The notes beneath the pieces are model-generated. The model was not told the DNA's origin and searched no databases. It was given only the letters and a program-made list of their open reading frames with translations. Positions 6,702 to 15,362 of a stretch of 34,233 nt of DNA are shown piece by piece (positions within the stretch are counted from its first letter, which is position 1; each line of letters begins with the position of its first letter). The position numbers and the translations under genes were made by a program. The stretch is from assembly GCA_020073325.1 (NCBI GenBank), contig JAIQFJ010000039.1, positions 1-34,233 on the forward strand, read 5' to 3'. The stretch is from Terriglobia bacterium. GTDB taxonomy: Bacteria > Acidobacteriota > Terriglobia > Bryobacterales > Bryobacteraceae.

Positions 6702-8383
6702 GGCGCTGGGCCGTTCCCTTTGGTCGCGGTTCGTTGTTGCTGATCGGGGCTTTGCTGCACGCTCAGGATGGCGCTGCGATCTTTCAGCGCGAATGCGCGG
6801 CGTGCCACAACGGGGCCGCCGATTCGCGCGCGCCGAGCCGCGAGGTTCTGGCGCAGAGGTCGCCCGAAGGAATCCTGCAGGCCCTCAGTGCCGGAACCAT
6901 GCGTCCCCAGGGAGCGCATCTGAGCGGCAACGAACGGCGCGCCGTCGCGGAATTTCTCAGCGGCAAAAAGATCAGCGGCGATGTGACCGGAGCGTCCACG
7001 GGGCGATGCGAAACACAGCGACCGTTCAGCGCAACACCGCCGCTTTGGTCGAACTGGGGAGCCTCGCTTACGAACACGCGATTCCAGCCGGCCGATCAGG
7101 CCGGGCTCACCGCTGCGCAGGTCCCGCATCTCGTCTTGAAATGGGCCCTCGGATTTCCGGACGCGACGTCGGCGTGGTCGCAACCCACCGTCGCAGGCGG
7201 GCGGCTGTTCGTCGGCAGCCACAACGGGACCGTTTTTTCTCTCGACGCGAAGACCGGATGTATTTATTGGACCTATAGCGCGAAGGGCGCGGTGCGCAGT
7301 TCCGTCGTCGTCTCGGGGAACGCAGTCTACTTCGGCGACAATAGCGCGACGGCGTACGCGCTGGATGCCGCGACAGGAAAAGAATTGTGGTCGCGCAAAG
7401 TGGAAGAGCATCCGTATGCGCGCATCTCCGGATCGCCGGCTGTTTACGAGGGCCGCGTGTATGTCGGCGTCGCGTCGTTTGAGGAAACGGTCGGGTCCAA
7501 TCCCAATTACGAATGCTGCACGTTTCGCGGGACGCTCAATGCGCTCGATGCGAAGACGGGGGCCGTCGTCTGGCGGACCTATCTGGTCCCGCAGCCGAAA
7601 CCCGCCGGCAAGAGCGCGACGGGAAAAACCTTGTGGGGACCTTCGGGAGCGGGCATCTGGTCCGCCCCGACCATCGACGTCAAGCGTGGCCTGATTTATG
7701 CGGGAACGGGCAACACATACACGGCACCGCAGCTCGACACCAGCGACGCGATCGTCGCCTTCGATCTGAAGACCGGAAAAATCAAGTGGACCAAACAGGC
7801 GACTCCGAAGGATGTCTTCATCAGCGGGTGCCGCGCGGGCTCGAAGAATCCGATTTGCCCCGAAGAAGTCGGGCCCGATTTCGATTTCGGGCAGCCGCCG
7901 ATTCTCACGAAGCTCGCGGACGGAAAAGACGTGCTGATCGTCGGGCAGAAATCGGGAGTCGGCTACGCGCTCGATCCCGACAAGGAAGGCGCCGTGATGT
8001 GGCAGTATCGCGCGGGCGAAGGCAGCGCGCTGGGCGGCCTGGAGTGGGGCTCGGCGGTCGACGGAGAAAACGCGTATTTTCCGGTGTCGGACATCATCAG
8101 GCCGAAGCCGGGCGGGCTGCATGCGGTGAATCTCGCGACGGGAAAGCGCGTCTGGTATGCCGAGCCTCCGCCGCCGAAATGCGGGACGGGCCGCGGATGC
8201 AACGCCGCGCAAACGGCCGCGATCACGGTGATTCCCGGCGTGATTTTCTCCGGCTCGAACGACGGCGCGATTCGAGCTTACTCAACCAAGGACGGCTCGA
8301 TCCTCTGGGAGTACGACACGAATCGCGAGTTCACCACGCTGAACGGAGTCCCGAGTAAATCCGCCCTCTGGCGTACAATGTGA
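6698..8383 (+). CDS. Second PQQ-dependent dehydrogenase with N-terminal cytochrome c, shortened C-terminus
   Basis: This 561-residue protein starts by ATGA overlap with the pseudo-hydrolase. A signal peptide (LLLIGALLHAQ) is followed by the haem site CAACH (33-37), a likely axial Met in GTMRPQG, and quinoprotein blades. The vicinal Cys273-Cys274 in YECCTFRG indicates PQQ. It aligns throughout with the first dehydrogenase of the operon. After REFTTLNG, however, it ends in 11 unrelated residues, whereas the paralogue continues for 42 more that carry the last strands of the propeller (GMVYVPSGYGIW...VLLAFGE). It is thus 31 residues short exactly where a propeller closes. No frameshifted remainder is visible downstream, since the next promoter and gene follow at once. 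It may be active with an altered closure, or degenerate. Confidence 0.87.
   Translation: MRRWAVPFGRGSLLLIGALLHAQDGAAIFQRECAACHNGAADSRAPSREVLAQRSPEGILQALSAGTMRPQGAHLSGNERRAVAEFLSGKKISGDVTGASTGRCETQRPFSATPPLWSNWGASLTNTRFQPADQAGLTAAQVPHLVLKWALGFPDATSAWSQPTVAGGRLFVGSHNGTVFSLDAKTGCIYWTYSAKGAVRSSVVVSGNAVYFGDNSATAYALDAATGKELWSRKVEEHPYARISGSPAVYEGRVYVGVASFEETVGSNPNYECCTFRGTLNALDAKTGAVVWRTYLVPQPKPAGKSATGKTLWGPSGAGIWSAPTIDVKRGLIYAGTGNTYTAPQLDTSDAIVAFDLKTGKIKWTKQATPKDVFISGCRAGSKNPICPEEVGPDFDFGQPPILTKLADGKDVLIVGQKSGVGYALDPDKEGAVMWQYRAGEGSALGGLEWGSAVDGENAYFPVSDIIRPKPGGLHAVNLATGKRVWYAEPPPPKCGTGRGCNAAQTAAITVIPGVIFSGSNDGAIRAYSTKDGSILWEYDTNREFTTLNGVPSKSALWRTM
8374..8379 (+). promoter_or_regulatory. Candidate -10 box of the small secreted protein/malic enzyme unit
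   Basis: TACAAT lies 7 nt before the ATG at 8387 and inside the last codons of the shortened PQQ dehydrogenase. It is consistent with a leaderless transcript; no Shine-Dalgarno is present. Confidence 0.5.
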
Positions 8384-8386
8384 TCC

Positions 8387-8842
8387 ATGCGCAAATTCAC
8401 TCTGGCGGCCGCTCTTACCCTGGTCGCCTGTCTCGCCTCCGCTCAGGATAAGAACCCGCGATTCGGCCGGTGGAAGCTGAAGTCCGAAGCTCCCGCTCCT
8501 CAGAGCAACGTCATGACCTACGAGCCGTACGGCAAGGACGGCATGAAGATCATCATCGATCAGGTCAACAAGGACGGCGTCAAGTCGCAATGGTGGTACA
8601 CCACGCATTTCGACGGCAAAGACGAAAAACTCACGGGCAATCCGGGAACCGATACGGGCTCGGTGAAGGTCATCTCGCCGACCACGAACGAGATCGTTTA
8701 TAAGAAGGACGGAAAAATTACGCAAGTGCTTTCGAACGTGCTCGCCCCCGATGGCGACACGATCGGCGTGATGTACATTCGCGTCGGACCCGATGGGAAG
8801 ACGCGAGCCATCACCGTCGCGACCTACGAACGGATCAAGTGA
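8387..8842 (+). CDS. Small secreted protein, function unknown
   Basis: This 151-residue protein has a clear signal peptide (MRKFTLAAALTLVACLASAQDK). The mature part is lysine- and aspartate-rich, opens with NPRFGRWKLKSEAP, and appears all-beta: alternating short strands such as VMTYEPYG, KIIIDQVN, QWWYTTHFDG and ITVATYERIK suggest a small barrel or lipocalin-like sandwich. I know similar short exported proteins from Acidobacteria but no assigned role. It overlaps the malic enzyme by GTGA, so the two are co-translated although the products end in different compartments. The start is supported by the signal peptide and the upstream TACAAT box. Confidence 0.8.
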   Translation: MRKFTLAAALTLVACLASAQDKNPRFGRWKLKSEAPAPQSNVMTYEPYGKDGMKIIIDQVNKDGVKSQWWYTTHFDGKDEKLTGNPGTDTGSVKVISPTTNEIVYKKDGKITQVLSNVLAPDGDTIGVMYIRVGPDGKTRAITVATYERIK

Positions 8843-10431
8843 CGCCGCTTCCGGCTGCCCTGCACGGCGCGCGGCTGCTGAGCACGCCCGCCTACAACAA
8901 GGGCACGGCTTTCACGATCGAGGAGCGTTTCCGATTCGGCCTGCACGGCCTGTTGCCTCCTTACGTCGAAACACTGGAGGAGCAGGTGGCGCGGGCGTAC
9001 ACGGCGTACCTCGCCTATGAAAAGCCGCTCAATCGACACATCTATCTGCGCGCGCTGCAGGATAACAACGAGGTTCTGTTCTACCGCCTGCTGCTCGACC
9101 ATATCGAAGAGATGATGCCGGTGGTCTACACGCCCGTGGTCGCCGAGGCGTGCCGGCATTTCAGCCATATCTATCGGCGTCCGCGCGGCCTGTTCATTTC
9201 CTATCCCTTGCGCGACTCGATACCGGAACTACTGCGCAATCGCCCGCATCCTGAGGTCGACGTGATCGTCGTGACCGACGGCGAACGCATTCTGGGCATC
9301 GGCGACCAGGGCGTCGGCGGACTGGCGATTCCCATCGGCAAGTTGTCTTTATATGCTCTAATCGGCGGGATCCATCCGATGCGCACTCTGCCGATCGTGC
9401 TCGACGCGGGATCGAACAATCAGGAGGCGCGGTCCGATCCGACGTATCTCGGCTGGCATCACCAGCGCATCGCCGGACCGGCGTACGACGAGTTCATCGA
9501 TCAGTTCGTCAAAGCGGTGCGGCAGGAGCTTCCGCACGCCTGCCTGCAATGGGAGGATTTCGCCACCACGCACGCGCGCACGATTCTCGATCGCTACCGC
9601 AATGAGCACCTCAGCTTCAACGACGATATTCAGGGCACCGGGGCGGTCGTGCTGGGGGCGGTCCTCAGCGCGGCGAAAGCCGCCCGCTCGCGCATCCGCG
9701 ACCAGAAAATCGTATTCCTGGGCGCGGGCTCGGCCAGCATCGGCGTCGCGGATTATTTGCGGGCGGCGATGCGCGACGACGGTCTCACCGAATCCGAAGC
9801 GCTCGACCGTTTCTGGATCGTCGATAAAGACGGCCTGCTGCACGATCGCCGGACGGATCTGACGGCCGAACAGCGCGTCTACGCGCGAACCAATGCCGCG
9901 AGCATCACGCTGAGCGCGGTGATCCAAAGCATCGACGCGACAGTGCTGATCGGCCTGTCGACGGCGCGCGGCGCGTTTGCGGAATCGATCGTGCGCGAGA
10001 TGGCTCGCAAGACAGCGCGGCCGATTATTCTGCCGCTGTCGAATCCCACCGAGCGCAGTGAAGCGATTCCCACCGATCTTCTGGCGTGGACCAACGGACG
10101 CGCGCTGATCGCCACAGGGTCGCCGTTTGCGGGCATCGCCCAGTGCAACAACGTTTATATTTTTCCCGCGATCGGCCTGGCCTGCGTCGCCGCACGGGCG
10201 CGCCGCGTCACCGACGGCATGTTTCTGGCTGCCGCACGCGCGCTGGCCGACAATTCTCCCGGCGATCCGCTGCTGCCCGCGCTGCACGACCTGCGCAGCG
10301 TCACCACGAAGCTCGCGTTTGAGATCGCGAAGGAGGCGCAGCGATCGGGAGTCGCCGATCCGATGAGCGACGAAGCGTTAACTCAGGCCATCGCGGCGGC
10401 GCAGTGGTTCCCGAATTATCCTGTCTTCTGA
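8839..10431 (+). CDS. maeA: NAD-dependent malic enzyme (malate to pyruvate + CO2)
   Basis: This 530-residue protein has the size of the large malic enzymes of the SfcA/MaeA class. The malic N-terminal domain carries the signature Tyr in VVYTPVVAEAC, the binding stretch VVTDGERILGIGDQGVGGL and the catalytic Lys region GKLSLYALIGGI. A metal-site segment FNDDIQGTG follows, then the Rossmann domain with IVFLGAGSASIGVADYL. The glycine motif followed by the family's 'ILPLSNPTERSEA' supports NAD use, although the cofactor cannot be settled by eye. The start is GTG at 8839, overlapping the stop of the preceding gene; family alignment (TPAYNKGTAFTxEER) shows only a short N-terminal extension. It is a cytoplasmic anaplerotic or gluconeogenic enzyme. 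Confidence 0.95.
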   Translation: MTPLPAALHGARLLSTPAYNKGTAFTIEERFRFGLHGLLPPYVETLEEQVARAYTAYLAYEKPLNRHIYLRALQDNNEVLFYRLLLDHIEEMMPVVYTPVVAEACRHFSHIYRRPRGLFISYPLRDSIPELLRNRPHPEVDVIVVTDGERILGIGDQGVGGLAIPIGKLSLYALIGGIHPMRTLPIVLDAGSNNQEARSDPTYLGWHHQRIAGPAYDEFIDQFVKAVRQELPHACLQWEDFATTHARTILDRYRNEHLSFNDDIQGTGAVVLGAVLSAAKAARSRIRDQKIVFLGAGSASIGVADYLRAAMRDDGLTESEALDRFWIVDKDGLLHDRRTDLTAEQRVYARTNAASITLSAVIQSIDATVLIGLSTARGAFAESIVREMARKTARPIILPLSNPTERSEAIPTDLLAWTNGRALIATGSPFAGIAQCNNVYIFPAIGLACVAARARRVTDGMFLAAARALADNSPGDPLLPALHDLRSVTTKLAFEIAKEAQRSGVADPMSDEALTQAIAAAQWFPNYPVF

Positions 10432-10435
10432 CTGG

Positions 10436-10441
10436 TAAACT
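10436..10441 (+). promoter_or_regulatory. Candidate -10 box before the small membrane protein/LolA unit
   Basis: TAAACT, preceded by TGG (extended -10 character), lies 7 nt before the ATG at 10449 in the 17-bp gap after the malic enzyme. There is no room for, or sign of, a Shine-Dalgarno sequence. Confidence 0.45.
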
Positions 10442-10448
10442 GAAATCG

Positions 10449-10781
10449 ATGCGAGCGATCGGCCGCTTTATCTTCTGGGACTTTCCGCGCGCCAGTTGGC
10501 AGTACGACGTGATGGTCGCGCTGATCCTGGTGTTCATCTTCGCGACGCCACGCGACATTTTTCGCGATCAGCCCAAGCCGCCCAACATCACTATGACGCG
10601 CGCCGGTTTCTGGATCGATTCGCAATTGCTGGCCGGCGTCCCCGAAAACGAATTGCTGCCGAAGGCGACGGACCTGGTCAATCGCCGTTACAAGACGCAC
10701 GCCGCCGTCACCGCCGTCGAGCCGATCTACGACGACTCCGAACAGGAAATCAAAGGCTACATGGCCTTCACCCGCCCGTGA
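10449..10781 (+). CDS. Small inner-membrane protein, function unknown
   Basis: This 110-residue protein starts with a short amphipathic region (MRAIGRFIFWDFPRASWQYD) followed by one hydrophobic segment (VMVALILVFIF, about residues 21-31). The soluble remainder ends VEPIYDDSEQEIKGYMAFTRP. Topology is probably N-in with the C-terminal 75 residues in the periplasm. The start is ATG 10449, although an in-frame upstream start would lie in the malic enzyme. It overlaps the LolA-like gene by GTGA, so its role may be connected with periplasmic lipoprotein or lipid handling. No family recognised with confidence. Confidence 0.75.
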   Translation: MRAIGRFIFWDFPRASWQYDVMVALILVFIFATPRDIFRDQPKPPNITMTRAGFWIDSQLLAGVPENELLPKATDLVNRRYKTHAAVTAVEPIYDDSEQEIKGYMAFTRP

Positions 10782-11446
10782 ACCGATTCGTCTTTTTTCT
10801 AGCAGCCGCCACCGCGTTGCGCGCAGATTCTCTCGAAGAAATTCTGAAGCGGATGGACGCGTCCGCGAAAACGTTTCAGTCGTTCACGGCGAAGCTCAAA
10901 CAGATCGACTATACCGACGTTCTGCACGAATCGAGCGAGAGCAACGGCGAGATTCGCGTGAAGCGCAACAAGAACGGCATGATCGCGCTGGTTTCTTTCA
11001 GCGATCCCGCTCCGAAGACGATGCACTTCGCGGGAAAAACCGCCGAGATCTACTATCCCAAGACCAAGATTGAAGAGATCTACGACGTCGGAAAATATCA
11101 GGGCGCCATCGACCGCTGGATCGCGCTCGGCTTCGGCACTTCGGGCGCCGAACTGCGCCGCGACTACGACATCAGGTACGTCGGTCCTCAGACGGTTGGC
11201 TCAGCCACCGCCACGCTGCTGGAATTGACGCCGAAATCCGACGAGGTGAAGAAGCTGGCGACGCAGGTGGACCTGTGGATCAAGAACGGCGAATCCTACC
11301 CGCTGCAGTTCAAGGCTCTGAAGCCCGGGTCGAAGGATTACCTGATGTTCGTTTACTCCGACGTGAAGATCAACCCGGCGCTTTCAAATTCCGATTTCGA
11401 GCTGAAAGTTCCTGCCGACGTTCGCAAAATCCGCCCGGCGAAATAG
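10778..11446 (+). CDS. LolA-like periplasmic lipoprotein carrier
   Basis: This 222-residue protein begins at GTG 10778, overlapping the previous stop, and has a signal peptide (MNRFVFFLAAATALRADS). The mature start LEEILKRMDASAKTFQSFTAKLKQIDY, long alternating strands, and the late DLWIKNGESYPLQFKA...SDVKINPALSNSDFEL segment correspond to the half-barrel LolA/LolB fold. 'NPALxxxxFxLxVPxxxxxI' is the usual LolA-like ending. LolA carries lipoproteins across the periplasm; many acidobacterial paralogues have unknown cargo, so this need not be the housekeeping copy. It is convergent with the pentapeptide gene, with a single base between the stops. Confidence 0.82.
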   Translation: MNRFVFFLAAATALRADSLEEILKRMDASAKTFQSFTAKLKQIDYTDVLHESSESNGEIRVKRNKNGMIALVSFSDPAPKTMHFAGKTAEIYYPKTKIEEIYDVGKYQGAIDRWIALGFGTSGAELRRDYDIRYVGPQTVGSATATLLELTPKSDEVKKLATQVDLWIKNGESYPLQFKALKPGSKDYLMFVYSDVKINPALSNSDFELKVPADVRKIRPAK

Positions 11447-11447
11447 T

Positions 11448-12362
11448 TCAGCGAACCGGTTTCTCCGCGCCGGAGTTGCGCAGATACGGTCCGCGACGGC
11501 CGCTGGGAAGAATCGTCGCTGTATCGGTGAGGGCCTGGACGAGTTGCTGGGCGGTCAATCCGACTGCTCCCGTCAGATCCGCGCCGCGGAAATCCGCCAT
11601 GGTGAGTTTCGCGCCGCGAAATTGCGCTCCGGCAAACACCGCGCGCCCGAAATCGCCCCCGCGAATGACCGAGTCGCGAAAATCGGTGTCTTTGAGATTT
11701 GCGTAACGGAACTCGCTCTGCACGATTTCGGTGCGCGTGAACTTGGCGCCGGTAAGAATCGCGCCGGTGAAATCGCAATGATCGATCTTCGATCCGGCAA
11801 AGCTCACCGCAGGACCGGAGCATCCGGTAAACCGCACATGCTGCAAACGGGTGTGATAGAAGACTGCGGCATCCAGCGTCGCTTCGCTGAAATCCGCGTC
11901 GTAAAAACGCGATTGGTGAAACGTCACGCCTCCCGCCGACGCGCCCGCGAAGCTCGTATCATTCACCGAAGCGTCCATCATGCGCGCGTTCGCCATGCGG
12001 GCGGACTTAAACGTCGCGCGCGCCGCCGAAACTTCAGAAAGATTGGCCCCCGTGAGCCATGCGCCCGCCAGCGCGGTGCCGGTAAGCGTCGCGCCGCTGA
12101 GATCGGCGTGCGCCAGGTTCGACCTCTGCAGGTCCGCGCGCTCCAGCGTCGCCTCGCTCAGATCTGCCTCGACGAGATTCGCGTCCAGCAGGGTGGTGCC
12201 TGCCAGAATCGCCTTGCGCAGCACGGCGCGTTGCAGATCGGCGTCGTTCAGCGTGACTCCACTGAGGTCGGCCTGCATCCCGGCGGTGTCGTCGTCGAGC
12301 CAGGCGGCGTGCGCCCGGAGGATCGCGGGCAGCGGAATTTCAGGAGGCGCTTTTAGGGTCAT
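11448..12362 (-). CDS. Pentapeptide-repeat protein
   Basis: This 304-residue protein has a short N-terminal helix region (about 1-32, ILRAHAAWLDD). About 48 degenerate A(D/N)LxX pentapeptides follow, for example ADLSG, ANLVE, ADLSE and ADFRG, and it ends with the usual capping sequence GLTAQQLVQALTDTATILP. The fold should be a right-handed quadrilateral beta-helix. No signal peptide or membrane segment is visible. Some members (Qnr, MfpA) mimic DNA and protect gyrase, but most have unknown partners; nothing here points to a specific role. It lies 48 bp after pdxT on the same strand and may be read from the same transcript. Confidence 0.92.
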   Translation of the reverse strand: MTLKAPPEIPLPAILRAHAAWLDDDTAGMQADLSGVTLNDADLQRAVLRKAILAGTTLLDANLVEADLSEATLERADLQRSNLAHADLSGATLTGTALAGAWLTGANLSEVSAARATFKSARMANARMMDASVNDTSFAGASAGGVTFHQSRFYDADFSEATLDAAVFYHTRLQHVRFTGCSGPAVSFAGSKIDHCDFTGAILTGAKFTRTEIVQSEFRYANLKDTDFRDSVIRGGDFGRAVFAGAQFRGAKLTMADFRGADLTGAVGLTAQQLVQALTDTATILPSGRRGPYLRNSGAEKPVR

Positions 12363-12410
12363 GCCTGTGATCCTTATCGGCCGCGCCCGCGACTTCTTCA
12401 GGATGTTCCG

Positions 12411-12977
12411 CTACAGTTTCGCGATGAATTTGCGATGAACCCGATCGTCATCGGTCAACTCGGGGTGGAACGTCGTCACCATGTGACGCCCCTCTTCCAC
12501 CCACACCGGATCTCCCGCATAGGAAGCCAGCACGTTCACCCCTTCGCCGACCTTGCGAATGATCGGCGCGCGAATGAAGACCGCTTCGAATTCGCCGCCG
12601 TCCTTGACCGGGACCTTGGCGATGCGGCTGTCGATCTGTCTGCCGTACGCGTTTCGCTCCACCGAAATATCCATCAGATCGAGGCTCGCCTGCGGGGGAT
12701 TTGTCACCTGATGCGCCAGCAGGATCGCTCCGGCACAAGTCCCGTAAATCGGTTTCGCGGCGCCGAATTCGCGCACCGCGCCGGTCAGTCCTTCGAGGTC
12801 CAGCAGCTTGAGCATCGTGGTGCTCTCGCCGCCCGGGATAATCAGCCCGTCGCATTGGGCGAGTTGATCCTTGGTCCGGACTTCCAGCGCACGGGCGCCC
12901 GCGCGCTCCAGGGCTTTTCGATGTTTTTCGAAATCGCCCTGCAGCGCCAGGACACCAACCGTCTTTTGGCGATTCAT
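12411..12977 (-). CDS. pdxT: Pyridoxal 5'-phosphate synthase, glutaminase subunit PdxT
   Basis: This 188-residue class I glutamine amidotransferase has Cys81 in YGTCAGA, His171 and Glu173 in FHPEL, and the conserved VLALQGDFEKH and PGGESTT motifs. It releases ammonia from glutamine and channels it to PdxS. The start is ATG 12977, overlapping the TAA of pdxS by one base (TAATG). An earlier GTG at 12983 exists, but the overlap and the family N-terminus favour the ATG. It follows pdxS directly in the operon, as in most ribose-5-phosphate-dependent vitamin B6 pathways. Confidence 0.97.
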   Translation of the reverse strand: MNRQKTVGVLALQGDFEKHRKALERAGARALEVRTKDQLAQCDGLIIPGGESTTMLKLLDLEGLTGAVREFGAAKPIYGTCAGAILLAHQVTNPPQASLDLMDISVERNAYGRQIDSRIAKVPVKDGGEFEAVFIRAPIIRKVGEGVNVLASYAGDPVWVEEGRHMVTTFHPELTDDDRVHRKFIAKL

Positions 12978-13861
12978 TACCACCCGCGCGTCTGCAGCAG
13001 CTCTTCCTGCGGCAGCTTGGCGACATCGATGCCGCGCATCGCCTCGCCCAGCTCTTCCGACGCTTCGAGCAGCTTCACCGGATCGTTGTAGTAAGTCGCC
13101 GCCTTCACGATCGCGCGCGCCCGCGTTTCCGGATCTTCGGATTTGAAGATGCCGCTGCCGACGAACACAGCCTGCGCGCCGAGCTGCATCACCAGAGCCG
13201 CGTCAGCCGGAGTCGCGATGCCACCCGCCGAGAAATTCGGGACCGGCAGCTTGCCGTTCGCCGCCACCCATTCGACCAGTTCGAGCGGCGCGCCCAGGTT
13301 CTTCGACTCGTGCACCAGCTCTTCCTTGCCGAGAATCGTCAAGTGCTTCATCTCTTTCACGATCGTACGGATGTGCCGCACGGCCTCGACGATGTTGCCC
13401 GACCCCGCTTCGCCTTTGGTGCGGATCATCGCCGCGCCTTCGGCAATTCGGCGCAGCGCCTCGCCCAGGTTGCGCGCGCCGCACACGAACGGAACTTTGA
13501 AATCGCGCTTGTTGATGTGGTGCTCTTCATCGGCCGGCGTCAGCACTTCGCTCTCATCGATGTAATCGACGCCCAGCGCCTCAAGCACCCGCGCCTCCAT
13601 GAAATGACCGATGCGCGCCTTCGCCATCACCGGAATCGACACCGTCTCTTCGATCTCGCGGATGATGCGGATCGACGCCATGCGCGCCACGCCGCCTTCT
13701 TTGCGGATATCGGACGGCACGCGCTCCAGCGCCATCACCGCGCATGCGCCCGCTTTTTCGGCGATTTTCGCCTGCTCCACGTTGGTGACGTCCATGATGA
13801 CGCCGCCCTTGAGCATCTCCGCCAATCCGGTCTTCAACTTGAAATCTTCGGTGAAATACAT
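12977..13861 (-). CDS. pdxS: Pyridoxal 5'-phosphate synthase, synthase subunit PdxS
   Basis: This 294-residue TIM-barrel protein builds PLP from ribose 5-phosphate, glyceraldehyde 3-phosphate and ammonia. The catalytic lysines fall at the standard numbers Lys81 ([11 protein letters not shown]) and Lys149 ([11 protein letters not shown]), and the phosphate-binding [11 protein letters not shown] and [10 protein letters not shown] segments are intact. The start at 13861 ([12 protein letters not shown]) has an AGAAAGGAC Shine-Dalgarno; the open frame continues upstream into the regulator gene but without family similarity. It sits 16 bp downstream of the MocR-type regulator, so the three pdx genes form one operon. 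Confidence 0.97.
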   Translation of the reverse strand: MYFTEDFKLKTGLAEMLKGGVIMDVTNVEQAKIAEKAGACAVMALERVPSDIRKEGGVARMASIRIIREIEETVSIPVMAKARIGHFMEARVLEALGVDYIDESEVLTPADEEHHINKRDFKVPFVCGARNLGEALRRIAEGAAMIRTKGEAGSGNIVEAVRHIRTIVKEMKHLTILGKEELVHESKNLGAPLELVEWVAANGKLPVPNFSAGGIATPADAALVMQLGAQAVFVGSGIFKSEDPETRARAIVKAATYYNDPVKLLEASEELGEAMRGIDVAKLPQEELLQTRGW

Positions 13862-13877
13862 TTTTTGTCCTTTCTGT

Positions 13878-15326
13878 TTAAACGAGCGCGGGAGACGGCT
13901 CCACGCTCCGCGCCTGCTCGATCCTCGTACCCTCACTCCGGAACAGCTTCCCTAACACCTGCAAACCCCACGAAATCTTGTGCGGCTCCAGGCCCGCAAA
14001 ACTCAGCCGCAGCGCGTTCGCATGCGCACGCGAGACCGAAAAATATTTCCCCGGCAGATAACTGACATTTTCGCGAGCCGCGCGGCTCGCCAGATCCGCC
14101 GCATCCATCGGCTCCGGCAATTTTACCCAGACATTCATGCCGCCCTCGGGGCGCGTGAAATCGCTGCCCGGCGGCAATTCGCGCGCGCATCCTTCCAGAC
14201 AAGCCTTGAGGCGCGCCGATCCCGCCGCCAGCATTTTCTGCCGGTGCGCTTCCAGCCGTCCCGATTCGGCGAACCGCAGCAGCACCGCCTGCGAGAGCTG
14301 ATCCGAATGCAGATCGCTCGCTTCTTTCGCTTCCGTCAATCGCGCGATGAAATGTTTCGGCCCGATCACCCAGCCCACGCGCAGCCCCGGAAACGCGACC
14401 TTCGAAAAGCTCCCCAACAGGATCGTGTCGCCCGACGCGTCGAGCTGCTTGATCGACGCGAGGTCGGCGCCCGTGTAGCGAAGCGCGCTGTACAAATCGT
14501 TTTCGACGACGATCACGCCGGCCCGGTGCGCCATCTCCAGAATTTCGCGGCGCGATGCCTCGGGAATCGTCGTGCCTGTCGGATTTTGAAAATTCGGAGT
14601 CAGCACCATCAGCCGCGGCCGCTCCCGTTCGAAAATCCGGGCGAGCGAATCGAGCTCGACTCCCTCGTGCGACATCGGCGCGCCGATCACGCGAGCCCCG
14701 CCGCGCAGAAACGCGTTGCGCAATCCCGGATAAACCGGATCCTCGATCAGCACCGTCTCGCCGCGCGAGGCGAGCACGCGCTGGATCAAGTCGAACGCCT
14801 GCTGCGCGCCGCTGGTGATGAGAATGTCGTCTTCGTGACCGGCAACTCCGCGGCTGCGCAGATCGTCCAGCAGAAATCGCCGCAGCGGACCATAGCCGCT
14901 GGCCGGGCCGAGTTGCAAAATATGCAGCGCTTCCTTCGAGTCGATCACCTCACGGCACGTCGCACGAAATTCGTCGAGCGGAAATTCCATCTCCGAAGGC
15001 CGCGAAGCCGAAAAACTCACCGCCCCGACCGGAGCCACCGGCGGAGCCTCCACCACAGTCGGGGTCCCCCAATCGACGTGGCTTTTCCCTTCGACAAAGC
15101 TGCCGCGCCCGACATATCCCTTGATCAGGCCGTCGGCTTCGAGCAGTTTGTAGGCGGCCTCCACCGAAGCGCGCGCCAAGCCAATCGACGAGGCCAATTC
15201 GCGAGTGGCGGGCAGCCGCTCGCCGCGTACGATACGACCCGTCGAGATCGCCGAAGCGATTTGTTCATAGAGTTGCCGGTACAGCGGTGCGTCGGATTCG
15301 TGATCCAATTCGATTCGCGGGAGCAT
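13878..15326 (-). CDS. pdxR: MocR/PdxR-type transcriptional regulator (GntR winged helix + aminotransferase domain)
   Basis: This is a 482-residue protein. Residues 10-80 are a GntR winged helix ([39 protein letters not shown]). A linker leads to a fold-type I aminotransferase domain with [25 protein letters not shown] and the PLP lysine Lys309 in [10 protein letters not shown]. MocR proteins use PLP as an effector; PdxR members activate or repress pdxST according to PLP level. The position immediately upstream of pdxS on the same strand makes the PdxR assignment likely, although the classical arrangement is divergent. Here autoregulation and pdxST control would act at the single promoter upstream of 15326. 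The start is ATG 15326; no clear Shine-Dalgarno. Confidence 0.88.
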   Translation of the reverse strand: MLPRIELDHESDAPLYRQLYEQIASAISTGRIVRGERLPATRELASSIGLARASVEAAYKLLEADGLIKGYVGRGSFVEGKSHVDWGTPTVVEAPPVAPVGAVSFSASRPSEMEFPLDEFRATCREVIDSKEALHILQLGPASGYGPLRRFLLDDLRSRGVAGHEDDILITSGAQQAFDLIQRVLASRGETVLIEDPVYPGLRNAFLRGGARVIGAPMSHEGVELDSLARIFERERPRLMVLTPNFQNPTGTTIPEASRREILEMAHRAGVIVVENDLYSALRYTGADLASIKQLDASGDTILLGSFSKVAFPGLRVGWVIGPKHFIARLTEAKEASDLHSDQLSQAVLLRFAESGRLEAHRQKMLAAGSARLKACLEGCARELPPGSDFTRPEGGMNVWVKLPEPMDAADLASRAARENVSYLPGKYFSVSRAHANALRLSFAGLEPHKISWGLQVLGKLFRSEGTRIEQARSVEPSPALV

Positions 15327-15362
15327 GCCAATCTCAGGACAAGCATACCATATTGGCCTGGG

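Noticed and set aside
6548-8212. 554-codon minus-strand frame opposite the second PQQ dehydrogenase
   Set aside because: Antisense shadow; no family resemblance, and the plus strand encodes clear haem and PQQ motifs.
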